DNA of 64,000 nucleotides from Pseudanabaena galeata CCNP1313 (GTDB taxonomy: Bacteria; Cyanobacteriota; Cyanobacteriia; Pseudanabaenales; Pseudanabaenaceae): positions 110,752 through 174,751 of the forward strand of contig NZ_CP112877.1 of NCBI RefSeq assembly GCF_029910235.1, written 5' to 3'. Positions 24,544 through 34,100 of this stretch are shown here, in pieces. Made by a program: the position numbers and the translations under genes. How positions within the stretch are numbered: position 1 is the stretch's first letter; each line of letters opens with the position of its first letter. The notes under the pieces were generated by a model that did not search any database, was not told where the DNA came from, and saw nothing but the letters and a program-made list of their open reading frames with translations.

Positions 24544-25557
24544 ATGGAAGCATTAAAAGATTTTCTACCTCAAGTTTGGTTTGTGATTCTGGCTTTATTC
24601 TTATTCCTATACGTCATGCTGGATGGGTTCGATCTTGGTGTGGGCATCTTTTCTCTAACTAGTTCTGACGAAGAACGTCGTGGGATTTTGATGACTAGCC
24701 TCGGCAATATTTGGGATGCTAATGAAACTTGGCTAGTGATCATGGGAGGTGCATTATTTGGCGCATTTCCCCTCGCCTATGGCACAATTCTCAGTGCCTT
24801 ATACATTCCCATCTTCATCATGATTTTCGGACTGATTTTTCGCGCCGTTGCCTTTGAATTTCGCGAACATTCCAGTAATAAAACATTTTGGAATTTTGCC
24901 TTTGGTGCTGGCAGTTTTATCGCGGCTCTCGGACAAGGCTTTGCCCTCGGTAGCGTCATAGCAGGGATTAAAGTTGATGCGTCTGGACATTTCATTGGTT
25001 CGTCTTGGGATTGGCTCGATTGGCGATCGCTCTTGGTTGCCCTCACCCTGATCCAAGGATATGTGCTGATTGGTTCTACCTATTTAATTTTGAAAACCGA
25101 AGGAGAATTACAAAAGACTCACTTCAGGACTGCAAAAATTGCCGCAATTACCACCTTCATCGGCGCAATTTTGATCACGATCGCCACGCCTGTAGTTTAT
25201 GAAACCCTAAGAACAAAACTATTTAGCGCCCCCTTAGTATATGTTTTTGCGGTGATTCCCGTTATTGGCGTGTGGTTGATTTGGAATCTATTAAGCAGCC
25301 TTAACCGTGAGCAGGAAAACACTCCATTTGTCTGGACAATTCTGCTATTTCTGCTGACATTTATTGGTCTAGGATTAATCGTATTTCCTTACATTATTCC
25401 CAACCAAATCACCATTTATCAAGCCGCCGCCGCGCCCAGCGCTCTTGTGTTTATGCTCACTTTTATCGGTGTTCTCATTCCGATCATGCTATTTTACAAC
25501 ATCTACAACTATGTCGTATTTCGAGGCAAAGTTGTAGGTAGTGCCTATGGCGATTAA
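24544..25557 (+). CDS. cydB: Cytochrome bd-type quinol oxidase subunit II
   Basis: 337 aa with about eight to nine membrane helices. Family marks: 'YVMLDGFDLGVGIF' near the N-terminus and 'NIWDANETWLVIMGGALFGAFPLAY', both diagnostic of CydB/CioB. It forms the structural partner of subunit I. ATG 24544, 94 bases after cydA. No cydX-like small gene follows. Confidence 0.93.
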   Translation: MEALKDFLPQVWFVILALFLFLYVMLDGFDLGVGIFSLTSSDEERRGILMTSLGNIWDANETWLVIMGGALFGAFPLAYGTILSALYIPIFIMIFGLIFRAVAFEFREHSSNKTFWNFAFGAGSFIAALGQGFALGSVIAGIKVDASGHFIGSSWDWLDWRSLLVALTLIQGYVLIGSTYLILKTEGELQKTHFRTAKIAAITTFIGAILITIATPVVYETLRTKLFSAPLVYVFAVIPVIGVWLIWNLLSSLNREQENTPFVWTILLFLLTFIGLGLIVFPYIIPNQITIYQAAAAPSALVFMLTFIGVLIPIMLFYNIYNYVVFRGKVVGSAYGD

Positions 25558-25756
25558 GCAGTTGTATTGACGATTGGGAGCAAGAGGACTGGAAAACATA
25601 AACCAGTAGGTCAAAAGTACAGCGCCAAGTGTTGTAGCAGATTAACTTTACTACTTGCTCCCCTAATCATCACAAGTCATCATTGTATTGGTTATACTTC
25701 AGGAAAGGGTAATTCTTGCATTTGTGCGATCGCCTAAATTTAACATCAAGTCCCCT

Positions 25757-26989
25757 ATGAAAAATCTAGTTTTGATTGGTGGCGGACATAGCCATGCGAT
25801 CGCCTTGCGGTTATTTGGTATCTATCCCTTGGCCACAGATATCCGCCTTACCCTAATCACTGATGTCGCAAACGCCCCCTATTCTGGAATGTTGCCTGGA
25901 CACATTCTTGGCTATTACAGTTTTCAAGAATGTCATATTGATTTAGTGAATCTTGCTAAGTTCGCTCAGGCTGACTTAATTGTAGATCGAGCCATCAATT
26001 TGGATTTAGCTCATAAACAAGTGCTATGTCAAAACCATGCCCCGATTGACTTTGATTGGTTATCGATTGATATTGGCAGTACCCCTGACTCATCGGCGAT
26101 TGTCGGGGTCGATCAATATACGATCGCCGCCAAACCTGTACCTCAGTTTTTGACCCATTGGCAACAGTTATTAACATCCTTAGAAAGCGCTCAAGCGATG
26201 CCGACTGATCGCCCGTTACGCATCGGCATTGTTGGCGGCGGCACTGGTGGAGTCGAATTAGCTTTCACAATTAAGTCACGAATAGAAGCCATTCTGCAAT
26301 CGCAAGGATTATCGCCCATGGTTCTAGGAACTCAGTTGTTAGAAATTCATTTGTTTCATCGACAAGTAACCCTAATGACGGGCTATCCTACAAATGTAGG
26401 AAAACGCTTTGAACAAATTCTACTTAATCAAGGAATTTATGTACATCTAAGCGAAACTGTAAATTTCGTCAAACCTGATTCTGACAATCAATCCGAGCAA
26501 TATCCCCTACAAACACCAAAAATAATCGGCTGCGAATCAGGATTCACATTACTATGCGATCGCATTTTTTGGCTCACTAATGCTATGGCTCCATCTTGGA
26601 TTCGTGACTCAGGTTTAACCACTGACCAGAAAGACTTTATCCTCATTAACAATAAACTGCAATCTATTTCCCATCCCTACATTTTTGCCACAGGAGATAT
26701 TGCTTCTAGTATTAGCCATCCCAGACCCAAAGCAGGAGTCTTCGCAGTACATCAAGGCAAACATCTATTTAAAAATTTACAGCGCATATCATCAGGTCAA
26801 CCACTACTTCCTTTTTATCCCCAAAAGCATCATCTTTCGCTAATCGGCACTGGATATAAAATAGAATCTAGCGAAAAATATTTACAAGCGATGATCGCTT
26901 GGGGCGGACTATGTTTTGGTCCATCAAAACTACTCTGGTTTTGGAAAGAATCCATTGATCGTCAGTTTATGCAGCAATTTCGAGGATGA
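25757..26989 (+). CDS. FAD-dependent oxidoreductase (SelD-associated NDH-2-like domain)
   Basis: About 410 aa from ATG 25757; the frame is open from 25688 but conserved residues start at 'MKNLVLIGGGHSHAIAL', the FAD-binding GxGxxH. 'NAPYSGMLPGHILGYYSFQECHIDL' and 'IGIVGGGTGGVELAFT' (second dinucleotide fold), and 'HPYIFATGDIASS' near the C-terminus complete the family. This domain is found alone or fused N-terminal to selenide water dikinase (TIGR03169 type); here there is no SelD part. Likely oxidises NAD(P)H or a quinone. The C-terminal 'EKYLQAMIAWGGLCFGPSKLLWFWK' is a membrane-interacting tail. Confidence 0.8.
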   Translation: MKNLVLIGGGHSHAIALRLFGIYPLATDIRLTLITDVANAPYSGMLPGHILGYYSFQECHIDLVNLAKFAQADLIVDRAINLDLAHKQVLCQNHAPIDFDWLSIDIGSTPDSSAIVGVDQYTIAAKPVPQFLTHWQQLLTSLESAQAMPTDRPLRIGIVGGGTGGVELAFTIKSRIEAILQSQGLSPMVLGTQLLEIHLFHRQVTLMTGYPTNVGKRFEQILLNQGIYVHLSETVNFVKPDSDNQSEQYPLQTPKIIGCESGFTLLCDRIFWLTNAMAPSWIRDSGLTTDQKDFILINNKLQSISHPYIFATGDIASSISHPRPKAGVFAVHQGKHLFKNLQRISSGQPLLPFYPQKHHLSLIGTGYKIESSEKYLQAMIAWGGLCFGPSKLLWFWKESIDRQFMQQFRG

Positions 26990-27008
26990 AATCACTGATA
27001 TAGTCAAA

Positions 27009-27082
27009 AATCTGCAAGATAGCCGTTAAAGCTTTGCCCAGACTAGTTTTCAGAAACTATTTTAGATTTGTAGTCAATACCA
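27009..27082 (+). mobile_element. Relic of a Tn3-family left end
   Basis: From 'TCTGCAAGATAG' the sequence aligns at roughly 70 percent with 11180-11253: the inner part of the terminal repeat followed by the 3' end of the HTH/zinc-ribbon gene. Read on the minus strand it still encodes CG..YKSK..S and a stop. The outer GGGG end is lost. Same orientation as the intact transposon, so 15847-27008 lies between two transposon-derived sequences. Confidence 0.6.
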
Positions 27083-27090
27083 CAACTTCT

Positions 27091-28032
27091 CTAATCCAAC
27101 TTTTCCGATGCTTTCAAAAAAGCACGTTTCGCCGCAATCTTATTCTTACGATTGGTATAACGCCTAAAACTCCTGACATCCCTATGCCTTGTCAACTCCA
27201 TCGCCAAAGAAGGATCTAACTCATACTTCACAATCAAATTCGTGGCAAACGTATGCCTGCCCCGATGCGAATGTAAATCAATCCCCGTCTTCTTTGCCAG
27301 ATCGTCCATCACATGACGAATACCCCAATATGTCAACCGCTTACCCTGACTACGATTAGAGCAAGACACAAACAAAGCACTATCAGGCAATAACTCGACC
27401 TCTTGCGCCCTCCTCCAATCCAAATAAGCATCTAAATCTTGAATACCCAACTTCGTCAAAGGCACTTCTCCCTTACTATCCCACTTCGCCTCCTTAATCA
27501 CCAATTCCCCATTCACATAATCCTCAATATTCAGACGACAAACCTCCTCCGCCCGCAACCCATGCAATAAAATCGAAAACAAAGCCCGATCGCGTAACAT
27601 CACTTTACTCAACTCAATCGCTTCATAAATCCGCAACACCTCCTCATCTTCCAAATCTTTAGCCACAGGATCGGGCAATCGCTCCTGCTGAATGCCAATC
27701 GTCGGATCGGCAACTACATATTCTGACAGCAACATCCATCGATAAAAAGATTTCAGAGTCCGCAGCACCCGATTAACCGAACTTAGTGCTAGTTCGCGTT
27801 CCTTCAACAAAAAAGTTTTAAACTGTGTCACTTTGCGCCGACTCACATCCACCCAAGCCAGATCGCACCAATCCATAAATATCCATAAGTCCGCTTGATA
27901 AGCCTTACGACTTTTTGGTTGTAAAGACCTCGATGCTAAAAATTCATCCACCCTTGCTTGACGTAAATCTGTGGCGGTGATCGCTTTGGACGGTTCATTG
28001 TAAATAACTAAAATAGGCTCTGGTATTGACAT
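27091..28032 (-). CDS. Tyrosine recombinase/integrase
   Basis: 313 aa. SAM-like N-terminal domain ('VDEFLASRSLQPKSRKAYQADLWIFMDWC'), catalytic residues Arg in 'LLHGLRAEEVCRL', 'HSHRGRHTFATNL', 'LTRHRDVRSFRRYTNR' with the Tyr nucleophile. It is not closely similar to the Tn3 recombinase at 11765-12673. It starts 12 bases after the stop of the ATPase-nuclease gene, so the two are probably one operon. It could integrate a genomic island or act in the neighbouring element; no attachment site was found. Confidence 0.82.
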   Translation of the reverse strand: MSIPEPILVIYNEPSKAITATDLRQARVDEFLASRSLQPKSRKAYQADLWIFMDWCDLAWVDVSRRKVTQFKTFLLKERELALSSVNRVLRTLKSFYRWMLLSEYVVADPTIGIQQERLPDPVAKDLEDEEVLRIYEAIELSKVMLRDRALFSILLHGLRAEEVCRLNIEDYVNGELVIKEAKWDSKGEVPLTKLGIQDLDAYLDWRRAQEVELLPDSALFVSCSNRSQGKRLTYWGIRHVMDDLAKKTGIDLHSHRGRHTFATNLIVKYELDPSLAMELTRHRDVRSFRRYTNRKNKIAAKRAFLKASEKLD

Positions 28033-28044
28033 AGCAATTAGTCT

Positions 28045-29589
28045 TTAGCCTCGAATTACAATAATTTCTCTTCCTGCGGGGCTGATGACATTCTCAGTCG
28101 TAGTGCGATCGCTTAGCGGTGGCAAACCAGAACGGCGATCGAAGATCACCAACCAACCTGTATCCAAACTCAATCCCGATAAATATTTATCCAACTGCGA
28201 TAATCCTTCCTTGAGTGGATTAGATCTGCGATCACGCCATACCTTTAACTCCATCCCCAAAGTCACTTTGCCATAGCGAAGACAAATATCCATCTTGCCC
28301 GAACCAATCGCATATTCCCTTTCCAGCGTCCCGCCTCCATTAATGACTCGATGGAGAAAAGCCATCAGCACCAGATGTGGTGCAATTTCTGGATAGGGTG
28401 TACTTCCAAACAAAGGTTCCCCATGTTGCCGCCAGAATAATAAGAACGCTTCTAGCAAGCGATTGGGCAAAAATTCCCCTTGCTCGCTTAGCCAGATTGG
28501 TTGAACATATCCTATTGACGCAGTTGTTACATAGGCAAGCACTCTTGGTATAACTTCCTGATAAATAGGATTAGCAATAGTCAAACCATCTTGATTGGTA
28601 CAAAGTCCTAAATCTAAAACATAGCGAATATCATCCTGTGGCACATCTGGCAGTTCCTGCCCAGCGAGAATAGGCTGAATCACTGCTCTGACTCGATCTT
28701 CTCTTAATCTTTCGGCAAGACTATCCAGATGCGTATCTTGTCTCTTAATGAGTACTTCCTTAGCTTGATTCACTAACTCAGCAGTAATGGGAATAGATGG
28801 ATCTTTAGTAATATATTCTACAATTTCCTTAGCGATCGCATTGACCAGCCAAGGCTGACCCTGCGTCAAATGAAAAGCTAAATCAACAGCTTCTGGCGTA
28901 AATACCTGCCCTGTCGCATCAGTATGTTGCTGATAAAGATTCCTCACATCCTCAAGAGTAAAATTACTCAAAGTAAAAGAACGCACTTTGATATTAAAAG
29001 GGCTGGAGGTATTTAGGCGATCGCTCCCACCTGAAGCATATTTATAATCCCGCACATCACGCATCCCAACTAGTGCGACAGACTGAGGAAATCCCTGGGG
29101 ACGGCGTGGGAATCCATCCCTCAACTGTCGTAACACAGTCATCAAAGTTTGATTTTGTAGAGAATCTATTTCATCAATGAATATTACTAATGGTCTTGGT
29201 GAAGCCTCTGACCATACCTTTAAAAAATTACCAATACGCTGTGGTGACTGATTTAGATCGTAGGTGGGTGGGTTGAGTTCGTCTGGCAGCCAGAAATCTG
29301 CCGCATCTCGCCATGCTGCTAAAATGATCTCTTCTGCTTTTTCAGGTTCATCGGGAAAAGTTGCCCCTACCTCTGCCGATACCATTACTGATGTATATGC
29401 GCCACTAGCTGTAAGTTCCTGTGCGAGAGTAATCATTGCTGTCGTTTTGCCCACCTGCCTTGGCGCATGGAGCACGAAATAATTTTCCTGAGCAATTAGT
29501 TGTTCGATTTCAGGCAAGCGCTCAGTCGCTGACAACATGTAGTGAATGTCAGGCTTACAAGGACCAGCAGTATTAAACCATTTTTGCAT
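28045..29589 (-). CDS. AAA ATPase with C-terminal PDDEXK nuclease-like domain
   Basis: 514 aa. STAND/AAA-type ATPase: P-loop 'LHAPRQVGKTTAMITLA' at about residue 40, Walker B 'LVIFIDEIDSL' at about 138, followed by a winged-helix region. The C-terminus has Asp434 in 'GKMDICLRYG' and 'GMELKVWRD' with Glu447-x-Lys449, then 'QLDKYL', the PD-(D/E)xK core with its Q motif. Families of this design occur in mobile elements and in defence. Linked to the recombinase gene at 27091. The target and trigger are unknown. Confidence 0.72.
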   Translation of the reverse strand: MQKWFNTAGPCKPDIHYMLSATERLPEIEQLIAQENYFVLHAPRQVGKTTAMITLAQELTASGAYTSVMVSAEVGATFPDEPEKAEEIILAAWRDAADFWLPDELNPPTYDLNQSPQRIGNFLKVWSEASPRPLVIFIDEIDSLQNQTLMTVLRQLRDGFPRRPQGFPQSVALVGMRDVRDYKYASGGSDRLNTSSPFNIKVRSFTLSNFTLEDVRNLYQQHTDATGQVFTPEAVDLAFHLTQGQPWLVNAIAKEIVEYITKDPSIPITAELVNQAKEVLIKRQDTHLDSLAERLREDRVRAVIQPILAGQELPDVPQDDIRYVLDLGLCTNQDGLTIANPIYQEVIPRVLAYVTTASIGYVQPIWLSEQGEFLPNRLLEAFLLFWRQHGEPLFGSTPYPEIAPHLVLMAFLHRVINGGGTLEREYAIGSGKMDICLRYGKVTLGMELKVWRDRRSNPLKEGLSQLDKYLSGLSLDTGWLVIFDRRSGLPPLSDRTTTENVISPAGREIIVIRG

Positions 29590-29787
29590 AACGACAGCTA
29601 ACTAACGGGCAGATACCTCAACAATATAACGCAACGCGCCGAGCAAACGCCTCAAACCTTGAAAACACGTCAACCAAACTAAGCATAAATACTCATTCAC
29701 ATAAATTTAATGACAAATAATGTATGATTATTTGCTCTAAGATGTTTCTATGACAAGTTGAGATTTTGATGCTGGAAAGTTAATAAG

Positions 29788-30206
29788 TGTGATTATGACC
29801 ATAAGTTTGCCGCTGCGGCAAACTTATGGTGTCAACATCTATGGTAAGGGTCTCTAACACATAGCCAATCTACGTTTCGGTATTAGATGTCCGCTAAATC
29901 CCGTCTCCTTAAGCCATTTAGCCCAACCACAGGCAAAATTTGTCTGTGACTGGAGTGGTAAAATTAGCGATGGGAAGAAAATCTAGATGTAGCAGGAAGA
30001 TAACACTAGACTGCTCAAGGCTTTTGGCTGCTTTAAGAGTTTACGATTTTCGGCAAGCTTATACTTGTAATTCCAGACTTTCGGCAAACTTATGCTTCCA
30101 TCTGAGGAGACGAATCTAGGAGAACCCAACGGAGAAATCGGTATTTCAAACTCAGTAGCGGCAAATTTATGGTATTAATCGCGGCAAGCTTATGGTCATA
30201 ATGACA
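29788..30206. mobile_element. Miniature element with TGT...ACA ends and internal repeats
   Basis: Ends match as inverted repeats: TGTGATTATGACCATAAGTT (29788-29807) and the inverse of 30187-30206, continuing to GCCGC. A 16-bp arm palindrome at 29798-29830 and further copies of CGGCAA-CTTAT at about 30053, 30085, 30160 and 30183 give six related sites. There is no ORF in this 620-base gap. Multiple subterminal repeats plus TGT/ACA termini resemble ends of Tn7/Tn5053-type transposons whose cargo is lost. Flanks show no clear duplication. Confidence 0.55.
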
Positions 30207-30213
30207 GAAAGTT

Positions 30214-31050
30214 CTACAACAGAGATGAATTCTTGGTTCTTGCCCGAACATAGAGTTCTTCCATCGTTTCGATAAACGAATTATCTTTATGCCAGAACGG
30301 GGGATTATCGCCTTGTTTTTTGATCACGATCGCCGATACATTTGCGGGAGTAGCAAAGGGAATGGCAGATGGTAAGCGCTTATTTCCTTGCCAAAATTGT
30401 TTGAGGGTAGGAGTTTCGGCGATCGCTACAGTTTGCGGTTTGGTGAAGTAAGAGGTTGCTGGTTCTGGATCAAGAGTGCGATCTAGTTCTGATGCTAGGG
30501 CTTTGCCGAGGGGCGATTTGAGTAGTTCTGCTTGTAAATCTTCTTTGGATATACCACGCATCTCGAATAGCAGAAATGGATCTTGATCTAGTTCGCCAGC
30601 AAGTCGGTAACATAGCCCTGCTATGTGTTTACAAGGATTGGAATAATCGGGACAAGAACATTCTGTATGAAAATCTTTGCGACTATAGGGCAGTAGATGT
30701 TTACCAACGGAGGTAAAGCTATCCTCAATATTTTCAGGGACTTCATTGAGCAATAATCTTGTGACTACACTTGCCTTGGAGGACATATTGGCAATAATTT
30801 TTGTCCAGTCTTTGGCAGCGATCGCGGTCATTTTTATTTCAGTCTCATAGAAAGGCTCTTTATAGACTCCAAAATAAGGATTGACGTTACCGCGAATGGT
30901 TGCCGTGGCGAGTCCTTTGGTAATAGTAAAATGAAGAATGCGACTGTCTCCAGAATAGGCGCGACCGCGTTGGAGTCTACCTGAATCGGTAAAAGATTCG
31001 AGGGCGCTAATGAATTTTTGCCCCCACCATGTCCGACTATGTTTTGCCAT
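30214..31050 (-). CDS. SWIM zinc-finger protein
   Basis: 278 aa. Central motif 'CSCPDYSNPCKHIAGLCYRL' is a SWIM zinc finger (CxCxnCxH) used for DNA or protein binding. 'TWWGQKFISALESF' and 'GRAYSGDSRILHFTITKGLATATIRG' are standard N-terminal features. It lies 53 bases after a SNF2 helicase gene on the same strand; SWIM/SNF2 pairs are common in cyanobacteria and bacteria and presumably act together on chromatin-like DNA complexes. The stop is eight bases from the miniature element's right end. Confidence 0.88.
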   Translation of the reverse strand: MAKHSRTWWGQKFISALESFTDSGRLQRGRAYSGDSRILHFTITKGLATATIRGNVNPYFGVYKEPFYETEIKMTAIAAKDWTKIIANMSSKASVVTRLLLNEVPENIEDSFTSVGKHLLPYSRKDFHTECSCPDYSNPCKHIAGLCYRLAGELDQDPFLLFEMRGISKEDLQAELLKSPLGKALASELDRTLDPEPATSYFTKPQTVAIAETPTLKQFWQGNKRLPSAIPFATPANVSAIVIKKQGDNPPFWHKDNSFIETMEELYVRARTKNSSLL

Positions 31051-31103
31051 TGTTTTACTCCTAAAGTTTTAAGAAATTGCCGTGCAAAGCACGCGATCTT
31101 GAT

Positions 31104-34100
31104 TTAATCGATAATTGCACTCTTATTCAAAGCAATGAGTTGTTTAAACTTGTCGTTATCTAGCTCGGTGAGCCAAGACTCATCGGCTCCAACGATCGCC
31201 CCTGCGAGTTTCTTTTTGTCCTCAATCATTTGATCAATGCGTTCCTCTAGGGAACCGATAGTGATGAATTTATGGACAAAGACATTTTTCTTTTGTCCAA
31301 TCCGAAAGGCGCGATCGGTTGCTTGGTCTTCAACGGCAGGATTCCACCAGCGATCGAAGTGAAAAACGTGGTTTGCCTTGGTGAGCGTGATCCCGACACC
31401 GCCAGCCTTGAGCGAGAGAATAAATACCGAAGGCTCCGTTTCAGGATCTTGGAACTCGGTGATCATGCGTTCTCGCTTATCACGATTTGTGCCACCGTGA
31501 ATGTAGTAGCTGTTGTAATTTAGCTTTTGACGGATGTATTTTTCTAGAGCATCACCGATCTCCGTAAACTGCGTAAAGATTAACAGGCTTTCTCCTTCGG
31601 AAATTACTTCCTCCATCATTTCCGATAGACGGCTAAGCTTATGCGATCGCTCAGTTGTAAAGTCGCTACCATCTTGCAAAAACTGGCGCGGATGATTGCA
31701 AATTTGCTTGAGCTTCAGCAATGTCGATAGAATTAAGCCTTTGCGCTGAATTCCTTCGACTTCGTTGAGTTGTTTTTCCACATCTCTCACCACTACTTCA
31801 TAGAGGGAGGCTTGCTCTTTAGTGAGGTTGGTATAGAGCTTTTGTTCGATTTTATCGGGCAGGTCTTTTATGATCGATTGATCGGTTTTGACGCGCCGCA
31901 AAATAAATGGTTCGACCAGCTTCTTTAATACACCTGCTTGGACTTGATCGTTATTCTTTTGAATTGGCGTTTCAAAGGATTTTTTAAATTGTGCTTCTTT
32001 ACCCAAGTAGTTGGGATTGAGGAAGTTGAAAATTGACCATAAATCTAGCAGTCTATTCTCAACAGGTGTACCCGTGAGGGCGAGGCGGTGCTTTGATTCT
32101 AATTTGAGAATTGCTTTGGTTTGGGCTGCTTTAGGATTTTTGATGTTTTGAGCTTCATCAATGACAATCCGATGCCAGTTTACGGAACTAAATAGAGCTT
32201 CATCTTTGCGAATGAGGGTAAAGGAAGTAATAATCAAATCATGGGTTTGATAGATCTCTTGAAAAGCGGCAGCATCTTGGAGGCGATCGCTACCATGATG
32301 CACGATCGCTCGCAAATGTGGTGCAAACTTCTCGATTTCCTTTTGCCAGTTACCGACAACGGAAGTGGGGGCAATCAGTAACGTAGGTGGGATCTCATTT
32401 ACCGATTCAAAGACAGGAAGAATTTTCTTCGATTTTGTTGTTTTCGTTGATTTTTTGGCTTTAGTGGGTTCGGGAACTTCTATAATTTCAGCACGTTCAT
32501 TCACCAATCTCGCAATAATCTGAACAGTCTTACCTAAGCCCATATCATCGGCTAAACAACCATTTAAGCCCAGATTTTCTAAATATTGCAACCAGGCCAC
32601 ACCGCGTTTTTGATATTCGCGTAGAGTTCCATTAAGTTGTAGAGGGTTTTCGATTGGTTCAAATTGCTGCTTGTCTTGCAACTTTGATAGCATTTCCGAA
32701 AGGGTGCTGTTGCGATCAACTTCCCAGTCAGGATCGGTGGCGGTTAACTTCATCAGGTCAATCAGACTCATCTCTGATGTGCCTTGTCCCTGCTGTTGCC
32801 AAAAGGTGAGCATCTCTTGCATTTTATCGCGATCGAGTTCAATCCATTCACCACGAAACTTGACTAACGGTGCTTTAGCATTAACTAGCTGTTCCCATTC
32901 CTTAGCCGAGATGCTTTCATCACCGATCGCTAGTTCATATTGATATTCCACTAATTGATCAAAACCAAAGTAGCTCTTAGCTTGAGTTTTAGAGCTTGCT
33001 GCACTTTTGCTAGAACCTTTCAGCTTTATTTTTGCGCGTCGTCGTCCCGCAGGAGTCCACCAAGCAGGGACAACAACTTTGTAGCCAGCATCTTCTAAAA
33101 CCCAAGCTGATTCCTTCAAAAATTCAAAAGCTTGGTCAAGATCGAGGCTTAAACCTATCGGGCGATCGGTTTCTAGCCCTTGCCAAACTGGATTATAGAT
33201 TCTGGCGGCATAACCAAGATTTAACAAGAGATTCTGCTCAAACTCTTTGCCAAACTGTTTTTCAAACGTTTTCTTTTTGGCTGCTGTCATTGTCCAATAA
33301 TCGGCTAATGGCAATTTCAGGGATGGATCTTGTTTAGGCGAAACTTGAAATTGCAGTTGCCAAGGTTCTTCTTCTTTAAGTGGAGCTTGGAGTTGAAAAC
33401 AAAGATAGAATGCAGAATCGGACTGGGTGCGAACAATTTTTTGTTTCCATGCTTGCCATTGTTGGTACTCTTCTAGAGCAAAATCTCCAGAAACAATTGC
33501 ATCGGTATAATGATTGTCGGAAAAATCAAGACATTTTTGTAATAATGACCCCGATACTAGTTTCTCAAATTGGGCTGTAGAAGAAGTATTGGTGAGAATG
33601 CTATGCAGAACTGATTCTGAGAAGTGCTGTAATAGAGTGAGGTGATCGCTAAACAATGGATGTCCCGCGACTTCACTAAATCCTGCCACACAAGCTAAGG
33701 GCATATACTCGACATATTGCTGTAACTCTTCGGCATATTGCTCAGAAACGATTTCCCAAGCTGGATAAATCTCAAATTTTGGTGCTTGACTAGCTGCTTT
33801 TTTGGACTTTGCAGATGTTTTAGCAGGAGTTTTAGTTGCTTTAGGTGCTTTAACCTCAAGTTCTCGATACTTAATTGCAGGAATATATTGATCTTTGAGA
33901 ATAATCTGTTTGAAGGCTTGGGTGTAGTGATACCAAAACAGTAAATCCGAGCCTAGCTGTACTTCGGCAAGATTATTGATGGCGATGAAATGTAAATCAT
34001 TCAGTAACTTGACAACATTCATCGCTCGGCGAAATTGATAACTACCAGTTTTGATGGAAGTAGTCACCTGATAACAATCAATTTGCCAATATTGTAGATC

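Noticed and set aside
29788..30206. CRISPR-associated transposon (V-K CAST) end
   Set aside because: TGT/ACA ends and multiple repeats are suggestive, but there is no Cas12k, TnsB/TnsC/TniQ or crRNA in the window and the end sequence is not the one I recall for CASTs.
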